Under the pieces are notes generated by a model, which did no database searches, was not told the origin of the DNA, and saw nothing but the letters and a program-made list of their open reading frames with translations. The position numbers and the translations under genes were made by a program. A stretch of DNA of 64,000 nucleotides from Paenarthrobacter histidinolovorans (GTDB lineage Bacteria; Actinomycetota; Actinomycetes; Actinomycetales; Micrococcaceae), in assembly GCF_014647595.1 (NCBI RefSeq), contig NZ_BMPM01000009.1:1-64000 (forward strand). Reading direction: 5' to 3'. Shown one piece after another: positions 57,153 through 64,000 of the stretch. Position 1 is the stretch's first letter, and every line of letters starts with the position of its first letter.

Positions 57153-58502
57153 CTAAACGTTGCCGCGGCGGAGCAGCTTGCCGCCGGGGTTCTGGCCGTC
57201 GATCGGGGTGCCGCGCAGGTATGTCTTGCGGACGACGCCGGCCAGGGGACGGCCGTCGTACGGCGTGATCGGGTTCTTGTGCTTGAGCTTGGTGACGTCC
57301 ACAACGAAGGCTTCGTCCGGGGCGAAGATGGAGAAGTCGGCGTCGTAGCCCAGGGCGAGCTGGCCCTTGTTGTGCAGGCGGGCCAGGGCGGCGGGCTTCT
57401 CGGCCATCCAGGAGACGACCTGTTCCAGCGGGATGCCGCGGTGGCGGGCTTCGGTCCAGATCAGGGACAGGCCCAGCTGGAGCGAGGAAACGCCACCCCA
57501 GGCAACAGCGAAGTCACCGTTTTCCAGGTCCTTCAGATCCAGTGTGGAGGGGGAGTGGTCCGAGACGATGCAGTCGATGGTGCCCTCCTGCAGGCCCTTC
57601 CAGAGGAGCTCACGGTTGGAAGCCTCACGGATGGGCGGGCAGCACTTGTAGGCAGTGGCGCCGTCGGGGATTTCTTCGGCCATGAGCGTCAGGTAGTGCG
57701 GGCAGGTCTCAACGGTGAGGTTGACGCCGTCGCGCTTTGCCGAGGCGATCATCGGCAGCGCATCGGAAGAAGAAAGGTGCAGGATGTGGGCGCGGGCGCC
57801 GGTCCAGCGGGCACGTTCGATGACCTCGGCGATTGCCTTGTTCTCGGCGCCGCGGGGGCGGGAGGCCAGGAAGGTTTCGTAGTGGTCGCCGCCGGGGTGC
57901 GGGGCGCGGTCGATCGCGTGGGAGTCCTCGGCGTGCACGATCATGAGGGAGTCGAAGGACTTGAGCTCAGCCATGTCCTCTTCCATCTCGTCCGCGTCCA
58001 GGTGCGGGAACTCGTCCACGCCGGAGTGCAGGAGGAAGCACTTAAAGCCGAAAACGCCTTCGTCGTGCAGCGGGCGGAGGTCGCTCTTGTTGCCCGGGAT
58101 GGCACCGCCCCAGAATCCGACGTCCACGAACGCCTGGTCCTTGGCGACCACGCGCTTCTGCTCCAGGCCGTCCACGCTGGTGGTGGGCGGGATGCTGTTC
58201 AGCGGCATGTCGATGATGGTGGTCACGCCACCGGCAGCTGCGGCGCGCGTGGCGGAGGCGAAGCCTTCCCACTCGGTGCGGCCGGGCTCGTTGACGTGGA
58301 CGTGGGTGTCCACCAGGCCGGGGATGAGGGTTTCGTCGTCTGCGAGTTCGATGACCTCGTCGCCCGTCAGGCCGTTGCCCAGGGGTTCGATGGCGACGAT
58401 GACACCATCGCGGATGCCAACTTCGCGGGCTGCGAGGCCGGCGGTGGTCAGGATGCGCTGGCCCCGGATAACGAGGTCATAGGCGCCGATTGCTTCAGAC
58501 AT
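57153..58502 (-). CDS. allB: Allantoinase
   Basis: A 449-residue binuclear amidohydrolase opening allantoin to allantoate. HVHVNEPGRTEWEG (His67, His69), the carbamylated Lys154 in GFKCFLL, SDHSPSTLDLK and GYDADFSIFAP are diagnostic. AAGGAG precedes the ATG, which overlaps the glycerate kinase gene by 8 bp. Part of the hyi-glxR-gcl-glxK-allB unit linking urate degradation to glyoxylate use. Confidence 0.95.
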   Translation of the reverse strand: MSEAIGAYDLVIRGQRILTTAGLAAREVGIRDGVIVAIEPLGNGLTGDEVIELADDETLIPGLVDTHVHVNEPGRTEWEGFASATRAAAAGGVTTIIDMPLNSIPPTTSVDGLEQKRVVAKDQAFVDVGFWGGAIPGNKSDLRPLHDEGVFGFKCFLLHSGVDEFPHLDADEMEEDMAELKSFDSLMIVHAEDSHAIDRAPHPGGDHYETFLASRPRGAENKAIAEVIERARWTGARAHILHLSSSDALPMIASAKRDGVNLTVETCPHYLTLMAEEIPDGATAYKCCPPIREASNRELLWKGLQEGTIDCIVSDHSPSTLDLKDLENGDFAVAWGGVSSLQLGLSLIWTEARHRGIPLEQVVSWMAEKPAALARLHNKGQLALGYDADFSIFAPDEAFVVDVTKLKHKNPITPYDGRPLAGVVRKTYLRGTPIDGQNPGGKLLRRGNV

Positions 58503-59661
58503 TGAGGTACTCCTTGTTTTCGGTCCGTTCCGCCAGGTACACGCCTATGTGCTTACCTAATTGTTCAAGCAACGGACCTGCTTCAGCGATACATTTTTGG
58601 ACATCTTTTTCCAGATCGGTCAGGGCATGGACCGTGTGGAAGCCGGCATCCGTGAGTTGTTCACGGCTCAGGGTACTCCGGCCGCACACAGCGATCACGG
58701 GAACCCCGTTCCTTTGTGCCGCCCGCGAAACTCCCATGGGGGTCTTGCCGAGCAGGCTTTGCTCATCCAGGCTGCCTTCTCCGGTGATCACCAGATCGGC
58801 ACCTTTGAGTCGCTGCTCGAGTTCAGTGAATTCAAGCACGACGTCGATGCCCGGCCGCCGCTCTGCCTTCAGTGCCGCGATGGCAATGTAGCCAACGCCG
58901 CCTGCTGCTCCAGCACCTTCTGCCTTGGCGGCGTACTTGGCGTGCTGGCCGGTTGTGGCTGCGAGTACGTCGACGAAGTGGCTCAGCGCCGCATCGAGCG
59001 AGGTGACGTCGTCCGGCGTCGCGCCTTTTTGCGGACCGAAGATGGCTGGGGCTCCGCTGACCCCCAAAAGGGGATTGTCGACGTCGGACGCCAACACGAA
59101 CTCCGTTGCCTCAACGCGGACGTCGAAGTTGGAGAAGTCGATTGAGTCGATTTCCGCGAGAGCCGCGCCGCCGCCGGGGAGTTCGTTGCCGTCCTTGTCC
59201 AGGAACACTGCGCCGAGGCCCTGCAGGACTCCTGCGCCGGCGTCGGTGTTGGCGCTGCCGCCCACACCCAGGATGATCTTGCGGCAACCGAGGTCCAGCG
59301 CGGCGCGGATGAGTTCGCCCGTGCCGATGCTGGTGGCTGTCTTGGCCGTCTGCGACGTGGGGCCGTCCGGCAGAAGGGCGAGACCGGAAGCCGCCGCCAT
59401 TTCGATGACAGCTTCCTGGTCCCGCACTGCGAAGTCGGCCTTCACTGGCTCGCCGAGCGGGCCGGTGACGGTGGTGGTCCGGCGGGTGAAGCCGGAGCCG
59501 ATGGCGGCGTCGATGGTTCCTTCGCCGCCGTCGGCCACCGGAATGCGTGTTGCTTCAATGCCGTGGCCGAACCCCGCCAGCAGGCCTGTTGCCAGGTGCT
59601 CGGCGACGTCGGGCGCGGACAGCGAGCCCTTGAATTTGTCCGGGGCGATGACAACACGCAT
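58495..59661 (-). CDS. glxK: Glycerate kinase (GlxK/GarK family)
   Basis: A 388-residue kinase phosphorylating D-glycerate made from tartronate semialdehyde, feeding 2- or 3-phosphoglycerate to glycolysis. APDKFKGSLSA start, PVADGGEGTIDA, GVGGSANTDAGAG, and TGEGSLDEQSLLGKTPMGVSR are family blocks. GGGAGG before the ATG; 26 bp after gcl. Confidence 0.95.
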   Translation of the reverse strand: MRVVIAPDKFKGSLSAPDVAEHLATGLLAGFGHGIEATRIPVADGGEGTIDAAIGSGFTRRTTTVTGPLGEPVKADFAVRDQEAVIEMAAASGLALLPDGPTSQTAKTATSIGTGELIRAALDLGCRKIILGVGGSANTDAGAGVLQGLGAVFLDKDGNELPGGGAALAEIDSIDFSNFDVRVEATEFVLASDVDNPLLGVSGAPAIFGPQKGATPDDVTSLDAALSHFVDVLAATTGQHAKYAAKAEGAGAAGGVGYIAIAALKAERRPGIDVVLEFTELEQRLKGADLVITGEGSLDEQSLLGKTPMGVSRAAQRNGVPVIAVCGRSTLSREQLTDAGFHTVHALTDLEKDVQKCIAEAGPLLEQLGKHIGVYLAERTENKEYLNV

Positions 59662-59687
59662 TCCGGTGCCTCCCTTCTTACTGTTAC

Positions 59688-61475
59688 TTACGCTTTGGTC
59701 AGGATCGCGGTGGGTGCGTCCGCCGCGGTTTCTGCCAGCTCTTCGAACTCGTTCACGCCGTTGATCTCAACGCCCATGGAGATGTTGGTGATCTTTTCCA
59801 GGATCACTTCAACAATCACGGGAACCTTGAACTCGCCCATCAGTGCCTTGGCCTTGTCGAAAGCGGCAGGCAGATCGTTGGGGTCCTCAACACGGATGGC
59901 CTTGACGCCCAAGCCCTCGGCAACCTTGATGTGGTCCACGCCGTAGCCCGCTGCGTTCGCGGAGAGATCAGTGGAGTTGATGTTTTCGAAGGCCAGGGAA
60001 ACGTTCTGCTCCATGTTGAAGCCGCGCTGGCTCTGACGGATCAGGCCCAGGTAGCTGTTGTTCACCACAACGTGGATGTACGGCAGGTTGAACTGTGCGC
60101 CCACGGCCAGTTCTTCGATCATGAACTGGAAGTCGTAGTCACCGGACAAGGCAACAACGGTGGCGTCCGGGGTTCCACGAACCACGCCCAAGGCGGCGGG
60201 ACCGGTCCAACCCAGCGGGCCGGCCTGGCCAGCGTTGATCCACTTGCGGGCACCGAACACGTGCAGCATCTGTGCACCGGCGATCTGCGACAAGCCAATG
60301 GTGGACACGTAAGTGGTGTCGCGGCCGAAGGCCTTGTTCATCTCCTGGTACACGCGCTGCGGCTTGATGGGCACGTTGTCGAAGTTGGTCTTGCGGTGCA
60401 GGGAGCCCTTACGCTCCTGGCACTCGGCAACCCAACCCGAGTAGTCCGGCAGGGTCTTCGCTGCCTGGCGTTCGCGTGCCAGCTCCAACAGACCGTCCAG
60501 CGCCGCACCGGCGTCGGACGCAATGCCCAGGTCCGGCGAGAAAACGCGACCGATCTGCGTCGGCTCGATGTCGATGTGAACGAACTTACGGCCGGCCGTG
60601 TAGGTGTCCAGGCCGCCGGTGTGGCGGTTGGCCCAACGGTTGCCGATACCGATCACGAAGTCGCTCTGCAGGAAGGTCTCGTTGCCGTAGCGGTGCGAGG
60701 TCTGCAGGCCAACCATGCCGGCCATCAGCTGGTGGTCGTCCGGGATGGCGCCCCAGCCCATCAGCGTGGGGATAACGGGAACGTTCAGGATCTCGGCCAG
60801 CTCAACCAGCTGGGCCGAAGCGCCGGCGTTGATGATGCCGCCACCGGCAACGATCAGCGGGTGCTTGGCAGCGGTCAGCAGGTCCAGGGCCTTTTCCAGC
60901 TGCTTGCGGGAAGCCTTGGGCTTCTCCACCGGCAGGGGCTCGTAGGCGTCGATGTCGAACTCGATCTCGGCCATCTGAACATCGATGGGCAGGTCCAACA
61001 GAACCGGGCCCGGGCGACCCGAGCGCATCAGCTGGAACGCCTTCTGGAAAGCGCCGGGAACCTGGCCGGGCTCCAGGATGGTCATGGCGAACTTGGTCAA
61101 CGGCTTGGCGATGGACTCGATGTCCACGGCCTGGAAGTCTTCCTTGTGCAGCTTGGCGACGGGTGCCTGGCCGGTGATGCAGAGCATGGGGATCGAGTCT
61201 GCCCATGCTGCGTACAGGCCGGTGATCATGTCCGTGCCAGCGGGGCCCGACGTGCCGATGCAGATGCCGATGTTGCCATCAGCTGCGCGGCTGTAACCGT
61301 CGGCCATGTGGCTGGCGCCTTCAACGTGGCGGGCCAGCGTGTGACGGATGCCGCCGTGGGCACGCATTGCGGAATAGAAGGGGTTGATCGCTGCGCCGGG
61401 CAGACCGAAAGCTTCGGTTGCGCCTTCCTTTTCCAGGATGGCTACGGCCGCATCAACGGTGCGCATCTTTGCCAT
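59688..61475 (-). CDS. gcl: Glyoxylate carboligase (tartronate-semialdehyde synthase)
   Basis: A 595-residue ThDP enzyme joining two glyoxylate to tartronate semialdehyde and CO2. LPGAAINPFYSAM, HVEGASHMADGYSRA, the FAD/ThDP central domain, and SGDYDFQFMIEELAVGAQFNLP (ThDP-Mg) identify Gcl rather than acetolactate synthase; the position that is Glu in most ThDP enzymes is Val in GLPGAAIN-type proteins. AAGGAG 6 nt before the ATG. Confidence 0.96.
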   Translation of the reverse strand: MAKMRTVDAAVAILEKEGATEAFGLPGAAINPFYSAMRAHGGIRHTLARHVEGASHMADGYSRAADGNIGICIGTSGPAGTDMITGLYAAWADSIPMLCITGQAPVAKLHKEDFQAVDIESIAKPLTKFAMTILEPGQVPGAFQKAFQLMRSGRPGPVLLDLPIDVQMAEIEFDIDAYEPLPVEKPKASRKQLEKALDLLTAAKHPLIVAGGGIINAGASAQLVELAEILNVPVIPTLMGWGAIPDDHQLMAGMVGLQTSHRYGNETFLQSDFVIGIGNRWANRHTGGLDTYTAGRKFVHIDIEPTQIGRVFSPDLGIASDAGAALDGLLELARERQAAKTLPDYSGWVAECQERKGSLHRKTNFDNVPIKPQRVYQEMNKAFGRDTTYVSTIGLSQIAGAQMLHVFGARKWINAGQAGPLGWTGPAALGVVRGTPDATVVALSGDYDFQFMIEELAVGAQFNLPYIHVVVNNSYLGLIRQSQRGFNMEQNVSLAFENINSTDLSANAAGYGVDHIKVAEGLGVKAIRVEDPNDLPAAFDKAKALMGEFKVPVIVEVILEKITNISMGVEINGVNEFEELAETAADAPTAILTKA

Positions 61476-61535
61476 GGTGTACTCCTTGTTTTTTGCCCTT
61501 TCGGGCGAAGTCTGTGGTGTTTTTGGGTGTAGTGA

Positions 61536-61573
61536 GGGAGCCGCCGTCGTTTTATGTACGACGGCGGGTTCCC
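61536..61573. other. Hairpin in the glxR-gcl gap
   Basis: GGGAGCCGCCGTCGT and ACGACGGCGGGTTCCC arms around TTTATGT, in the 127-bp gap between glxR and gcl. It has no U-tract and may set the level of downstream genes or stabilise a processed end. Confidence 0.55.
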
Positions 61574-61602
61574 TGCTGTTTGTTGCTGGTGCCCTTTTGG
61601 GC

Positions 61603-62481
61603 TTACTTACGGCCGCTGAGCTGGAGGACCTGCTTGAAGAGGCCCGAGTGGTCGAGGCCGCCGTCGCCCTGGTTGACGGTTGCGGCGACGAGCTGGGCGA
61701 CGACTGCGCCGAGCGGGACGGAGACGTTGGCTTCGCGGGCTGCGGAGGTGACGATGCCGAGGTCCTTGTGGTGGAGGGCCAGGCGGAAGCCGGGGTCGAA
61801 GTTGCGGTCGAGCATCTTCTGACCCTTCTGCTCGAGGACCTTGGAACCGGCCAAGCCGCCGCCGAGGACCTTCAGTGCTGCGTCGGTGTCGACGCCGTAG
61901 GCCTCAAGGAAGGCGATTGCCTCGCCGAGGACCTGGATGTTGACGGCCACGATCAGCTGGTTGGCTGCCTTGACGGTCTGGCCGGAGCCGGACGGGCCGA
62001 CGTGGACGATGGTCTTGCCCACTGCGTTGAGGACTTCCTGTGCTGCCTCGAAGTCAGCAGCTTCGCCGCCGACCATGATGGACAGGACGGCGTCGATTGC
62101 GCCCTGTTCGCCACCACTCACCGGGGCATCCAACGGGCGGATACCGGCTGCTACTGCGTCCTCGGACAGGCGCTTGGCGACGTCCGGGCGAATGCTGGAT
62201 GCGTCGATCCAGATGGTGCCCTTCTTCGCGTTGGCGAAGACGCCGTCCTTGCCGCTGACTACACCCTCAACATCGGGGGAGTCCGGGACCATGGTGATAA
62301 CGACGTCGGCGTCCTTGACTGCGTCCGCGATGCTGGTGGCACCCTGGCCACCTTCGGAGACGAGCTTGTCGATCTTGTCCTGGCTGCGGTTGAAGCCGGT
62401 GACCGTGTGGCCGGCCTTGACGAGGTTGATGGCCATGGGGAGGCCCATGATTCCGAGGCCGATGACTGCAACGTTGCTCAT
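61603..62481 (-). CDS. glxR: 2-hydroxy-3-oxopropionate (tartronate semialdehyde) reductase
   Basis: A 292-residue beta-hydroxyacid dehydrogenase making D-glycerate from tartronate semialdehyde. NADH motif VIGLGIMGLPMAINL at the N-terminus, PDSPDVEGV, DAPVSGGEQGA (substrate), and catalytic Lys in GSGQTVKAANQL. GAAAGAGA before the ATG. Second gene after hyi. Confidence 0.94.
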   Translation of the reverse strand: MSNVAVIGLGIMGLPMAINLVKAGHTVTGFNRSQDKIDKLVSEGGQGATSIADAVKDADVVITMVPDSPDVEGVVSGKDGVFANAKKGTIWIDASSIRPDVAKRLSEDAVAAGIRPLDAPVSGGEQGAIDAVLSIMVGGEAADFEAAQEVLNAVGKTIVHVGPSGSGQTVKAANQLIVAVNIQVLGEAIAFLEAYGVDTDAALKVLGGGLAGSKVLEQKGQKMLDRNFDPGFRLALHHKDLGIVTSAAREANVSVPLGAVVAQLVAATVNQGDGGLDHSGLFKQVLQLSGRK

Positions 62482-62564
62482 TGTGGTTCTCTTTCTGAAA
62501 GTCTGTGTTTTAACTCGTGCGGGCTATTTGGTGAGCGCCGCCGCTTTGGCGAGTGCCGCCGTCG

Positions 62565-63368
62565 TTAGTTGGCGTTGGCGCGCTGGCGGATGGCCCAGCT
62601 GAAAGCCGATTCCTGCGGTTCTTTGTACTCGAGGCCGATGTAGCCGTCGTAGCCGAGTTCGCGGCTGCGGGCGATCCATTCGCCGAGGGGGAGAGTGCCG
62701 GTTCCGGGGGCGCCGCGGCCGGGGTTGTCGGCGATCTGGATGTGGCCGAAGTCCTTGGCGTGGTTCTCGATGACGGATTCGACGTCGTCGCCGTTGACTG
62801 CCAGGTGGTAGAAGTCGGCGAGGAGCTTGATGTTCTGTGCGCCGGATTCTGCCTTGACGCGGGCGATGACCTTGAGTGCGTCTTCGGCGGTGAGGAGCGG
62901 GTACTTGGGGGCGCCGCTGACCGGTTCGAGGAGGACGGTGCCGCCGATGCGGGCGACGCCTTCTGCTGCTGCGGCGAGGTTCTTTGCCGCGAGTTCGTCC
63001 TGCTCTTCAGGCGTGAACTCGTCCTGGCGGTTGCCGTAGAGAGCGTTGAAGGCCTTGCAGCCCAAGCGCTCACCGATGCCGGCTACGACGTCGATGTTGT
63101 CCTTGAACTCCGAGCAACGCCCCTTCCAGGACACCAGGCCGCGGTCGCCGCCCGGCATGTTGCCAGCGTTGAAGTTCAGGCCCGTGAGCTGAACTCCGGC
63201 GTCCTTGATGGCTGTTTCAAACTCGGTTACTTGGGCGTCGCTGGGGACGGAGGTCTCGAAGGGCCACCAGAACTCGACGGCGTCAAAACCGGCTGCCTTC
63301 GCGGCGGCGGGGCGCTCGAGCAAGGGCAGCTCCGTCAGGAGGATGGAGCAGTTCACTGTGTACGTCAT
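62565..63368 (-). CDS. hyi: Hydroxypyruvate isomerase
   Basis: A 267-residue AP-endonuclease-2-fold enzyme interconverting hydroxypyruvate and tartronate semialdehyde. Glu residues in AVEFWWPFE, LLEPVSGAPKYP and YIGLEYKEP, and His in DFYHLAVNGDD and FGHIQIADNPGRGAPGTG are conserved. GGAAGGA precedes the ATG. First gene of the operon after the operator pair. Confidence 0.93.
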   Translation of the reverse strand: MTYTVNCSILLTELPLLERPAAAKAAGFDAVEFWWPFETSVPSDAQVTEFETAIKDAGVQLTGLNFNAGNMPGGDRGLVSWKGRCSEFKDNIDVVAGIGERLGCKAFNALYGNRQDEFTPEEQDELAAKNLAAAAEGVARIGGTVLLEPVSGAPKYPLLTAEDALKVIARVKAESGAQNIKLLADFYHLAVNGDDVESVIENHAKDFGHIQIADNPGRGAPGTGTLPLGEWIARSRELGYDGYIGLEYKEPQESAFSWAIRQRANAN

Positions 63369-63752
63369 CGTAGGTCCTTCCGAGGAGGGGCTTTGATCTA
63401 TCTTCCTGATGCTTGGCTGCTGCCTTGGTGCTTGGTCTCAGTTTCCGCTTTGTGGAATTTAGATTCTGCTTTATGAAAAGTTTAGGGAAGGTGAGGGTGG
63501 GAGTCAAGGGGGTGGGTGGGAGAGCGGGGGTTTGGGATACCAGATGCTCTGATGTGCAGGTGGCGGCAATTGTATGAGAGGCAACTGAAGACGACAGCGA
63601 ATCCTGACCGTTGTGATACCACCAGACTCCACTTACCCCCTAGTGGTAGAAGTACCTGGTCGTGGGACGCGGTCTTGCATTGATGGCAATCCGTCATGGA
63701 CTCGTCGGTACGATGTATCTGATCTGGTGTCGCCGTTCAATTGGGGGTAAAG
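63369..63752. promoter_or_regulatory. 384-bp divergent promoter region, hyi operon / truncated right-edge gene
   Basis: No gene is supported on either strand. The part near hyi (63430-63480) is AT-rich and carries two palindromic boxes; the rest includes CCACT/AGTGG arms near 63628-63650 and lower GC than most of the window. A minus-strand frame at 63482-63697 is judged spurious. Confidence 0.4.
63443..63478. promoter_or_regulatory. Two IclR-like boxes upstream of hyi
   Basis: TTCCGCTTTGTGGAA (63443-63457) and TTCTGCTTTATGAAA (63464-63478) are spaced by 21 bp, two helical turns, 75-110 bp before hyi. They share TTYYGCTTTRTGRAA and resemble the uraD box at 47774-47788. They would suit an IclR/AllR-type repressor; no such gene is in the window. 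Confidence 0.6.
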
Positions 63753-64000
63753 GTGCGGGTAATTGGAATCCGGAACCAAGCTGAAAAGCTCGGTTGGGTT
63801 ATCACTGAGGGTGAGTTCAGAGCTGGCGTGCAGATCCTGAACTGGCAGGAAGTTAGTTTTCCAAGTGACAGTCGCGCCGGCCAGTTGGCCTGGGTTCGAC
63901 GTGAGGTTCTTGCCATCGTGACTTCTCTTCCCGTCGACATAGCTTCCCTTAGATTGGCTGAGTCCGGACGGTCGTCGGGGTCTCCGAATTTTGCACGAGC
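63753..64000 (+). CDS. Unknown protein, partial at right edge
   Basis: A plus-strand frame from GTG 63753 to the edge (82 residues seen) with GGGGGTAAA just upstream. It begins VRVIGIRNQAEKLGWVITEG, whose first strand-turn-strand could be an RNase H-like/RuvC-like fold start, but the usual Asp is not evident. GC is lower and codon use less biased than in neighbours, suggesting an accessory gene. Not identified. Confidence 0.45.
   Translation, partial: MRVIGIRNQAEKLGWVITEGEFRAGVQILNWQEVSFPSDSRAGQLAWVRREVLAIVTSLPVDIASLRLAESGRSSGSPNFAR

Noticed and set aside
57132..58505. 457-residue open frame antisense to allB
   Set aside because: Same effect; allB has full catalytic motifs on the other strand.
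59931..61532. 533-residue open frame antisense to gcl
   Set aside because: High-GC codon bias of gcl opens the opposite frame; residues have no domain and no promoter or SD.
63737..63940. 67-residue minus-strand frame at the right edge
   Set aside because: It overlaps the plus-strand frame with a plausible GTG and purine-rich upstream; no evidence favours the minus strand.

Overview
The window is high-GC DNA, densely coded on both strands, from an actinobacterium. The DUF3073 protein, a doubled Lrp/AsnC regulator, a [2Fe-2S] SoxR, a HAIR-controlled clpB and a guanidine-III riboswitch all fit, and the gene set most resembles Arthrobacter/Paenarthrobacter (Micrococcaceae). Genus is inferred from family content only. 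No tRNA, rRNA, CRISPR array, insertion sequence or prophage was seen. About 64 protein genes are supported; the first and the last are cut by the window edges.

1-17.6 kb is accessory metabolism: a thioester-domain surface protein (cut at the left edge); a TetR gene divergent from a NitT/TauT-type ABC importer with a flavin oxidoreductase; a peroxiredoxin/MarR pair; an amidohydrolase; a YeiH-type transporter divergent from its LysR regulator; a metallo-hydrolase/FAH-hydrolase pair divergent from a CynX-like carrier; and an M20 peptidase/MHS carrier operon divergent from a two-unit AsnC regulator.

17.6-34 kb holds stress, export and salvage genes: a methyltransferase, soxR facing a drug-type MFS pump across a sox box, a DEAD-box helicase with a basic low-complexity tail, a glyoxalase-II-like hydrolase and aldo/keto reductase, a paired SMR exporter under a guanidine-III riboswitch, hutD-like, trpF and yccF genes, an operon of HD hydrolase, ComB-like phosphatase and sialidase, an exported Cys-containing protein and a NarL-type two-component system.

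34-46.8 kb is more conserved: a mop-like regulator with modABC, a PPOx-family protein, clpB, a septum-formation-domain membrane protein, a DUF3073 gene, a two-domain VOC protein, and purF-purM.

46.8-63.4 kb is dominated by purine-ring catabolism in two minus-strand operons: uraD-hiuH (5-hydroxyisourate to allantoin) and hyi-glxR-gcl-glxK-allB (allantoin opening, then glyoxylate to tartronate semialdehyde to glycerate to phosphoglycerate). Similar palindromic boxes lie upstream of both. A class V aminotransferase of the ureidoglycine/alanine-glyoxylate type sits between them. No urate oxidase is in the window. Between the operons is a four-gene unit joining a response-regulator/PP2C phosphatase, a membrane GT2 polysaccharide synthase with a large helical insertion, a STAS antagonist and an RsbW-like kinase: apparently a partner-switching circuit encoded with its polysaccharide output.

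Other patterns are four copies of a 63-bp palindrome abutting stop codons, and several promoters whose -10 box lies 6-7 nt before the start codon, suggesting leaderless mRNAs.
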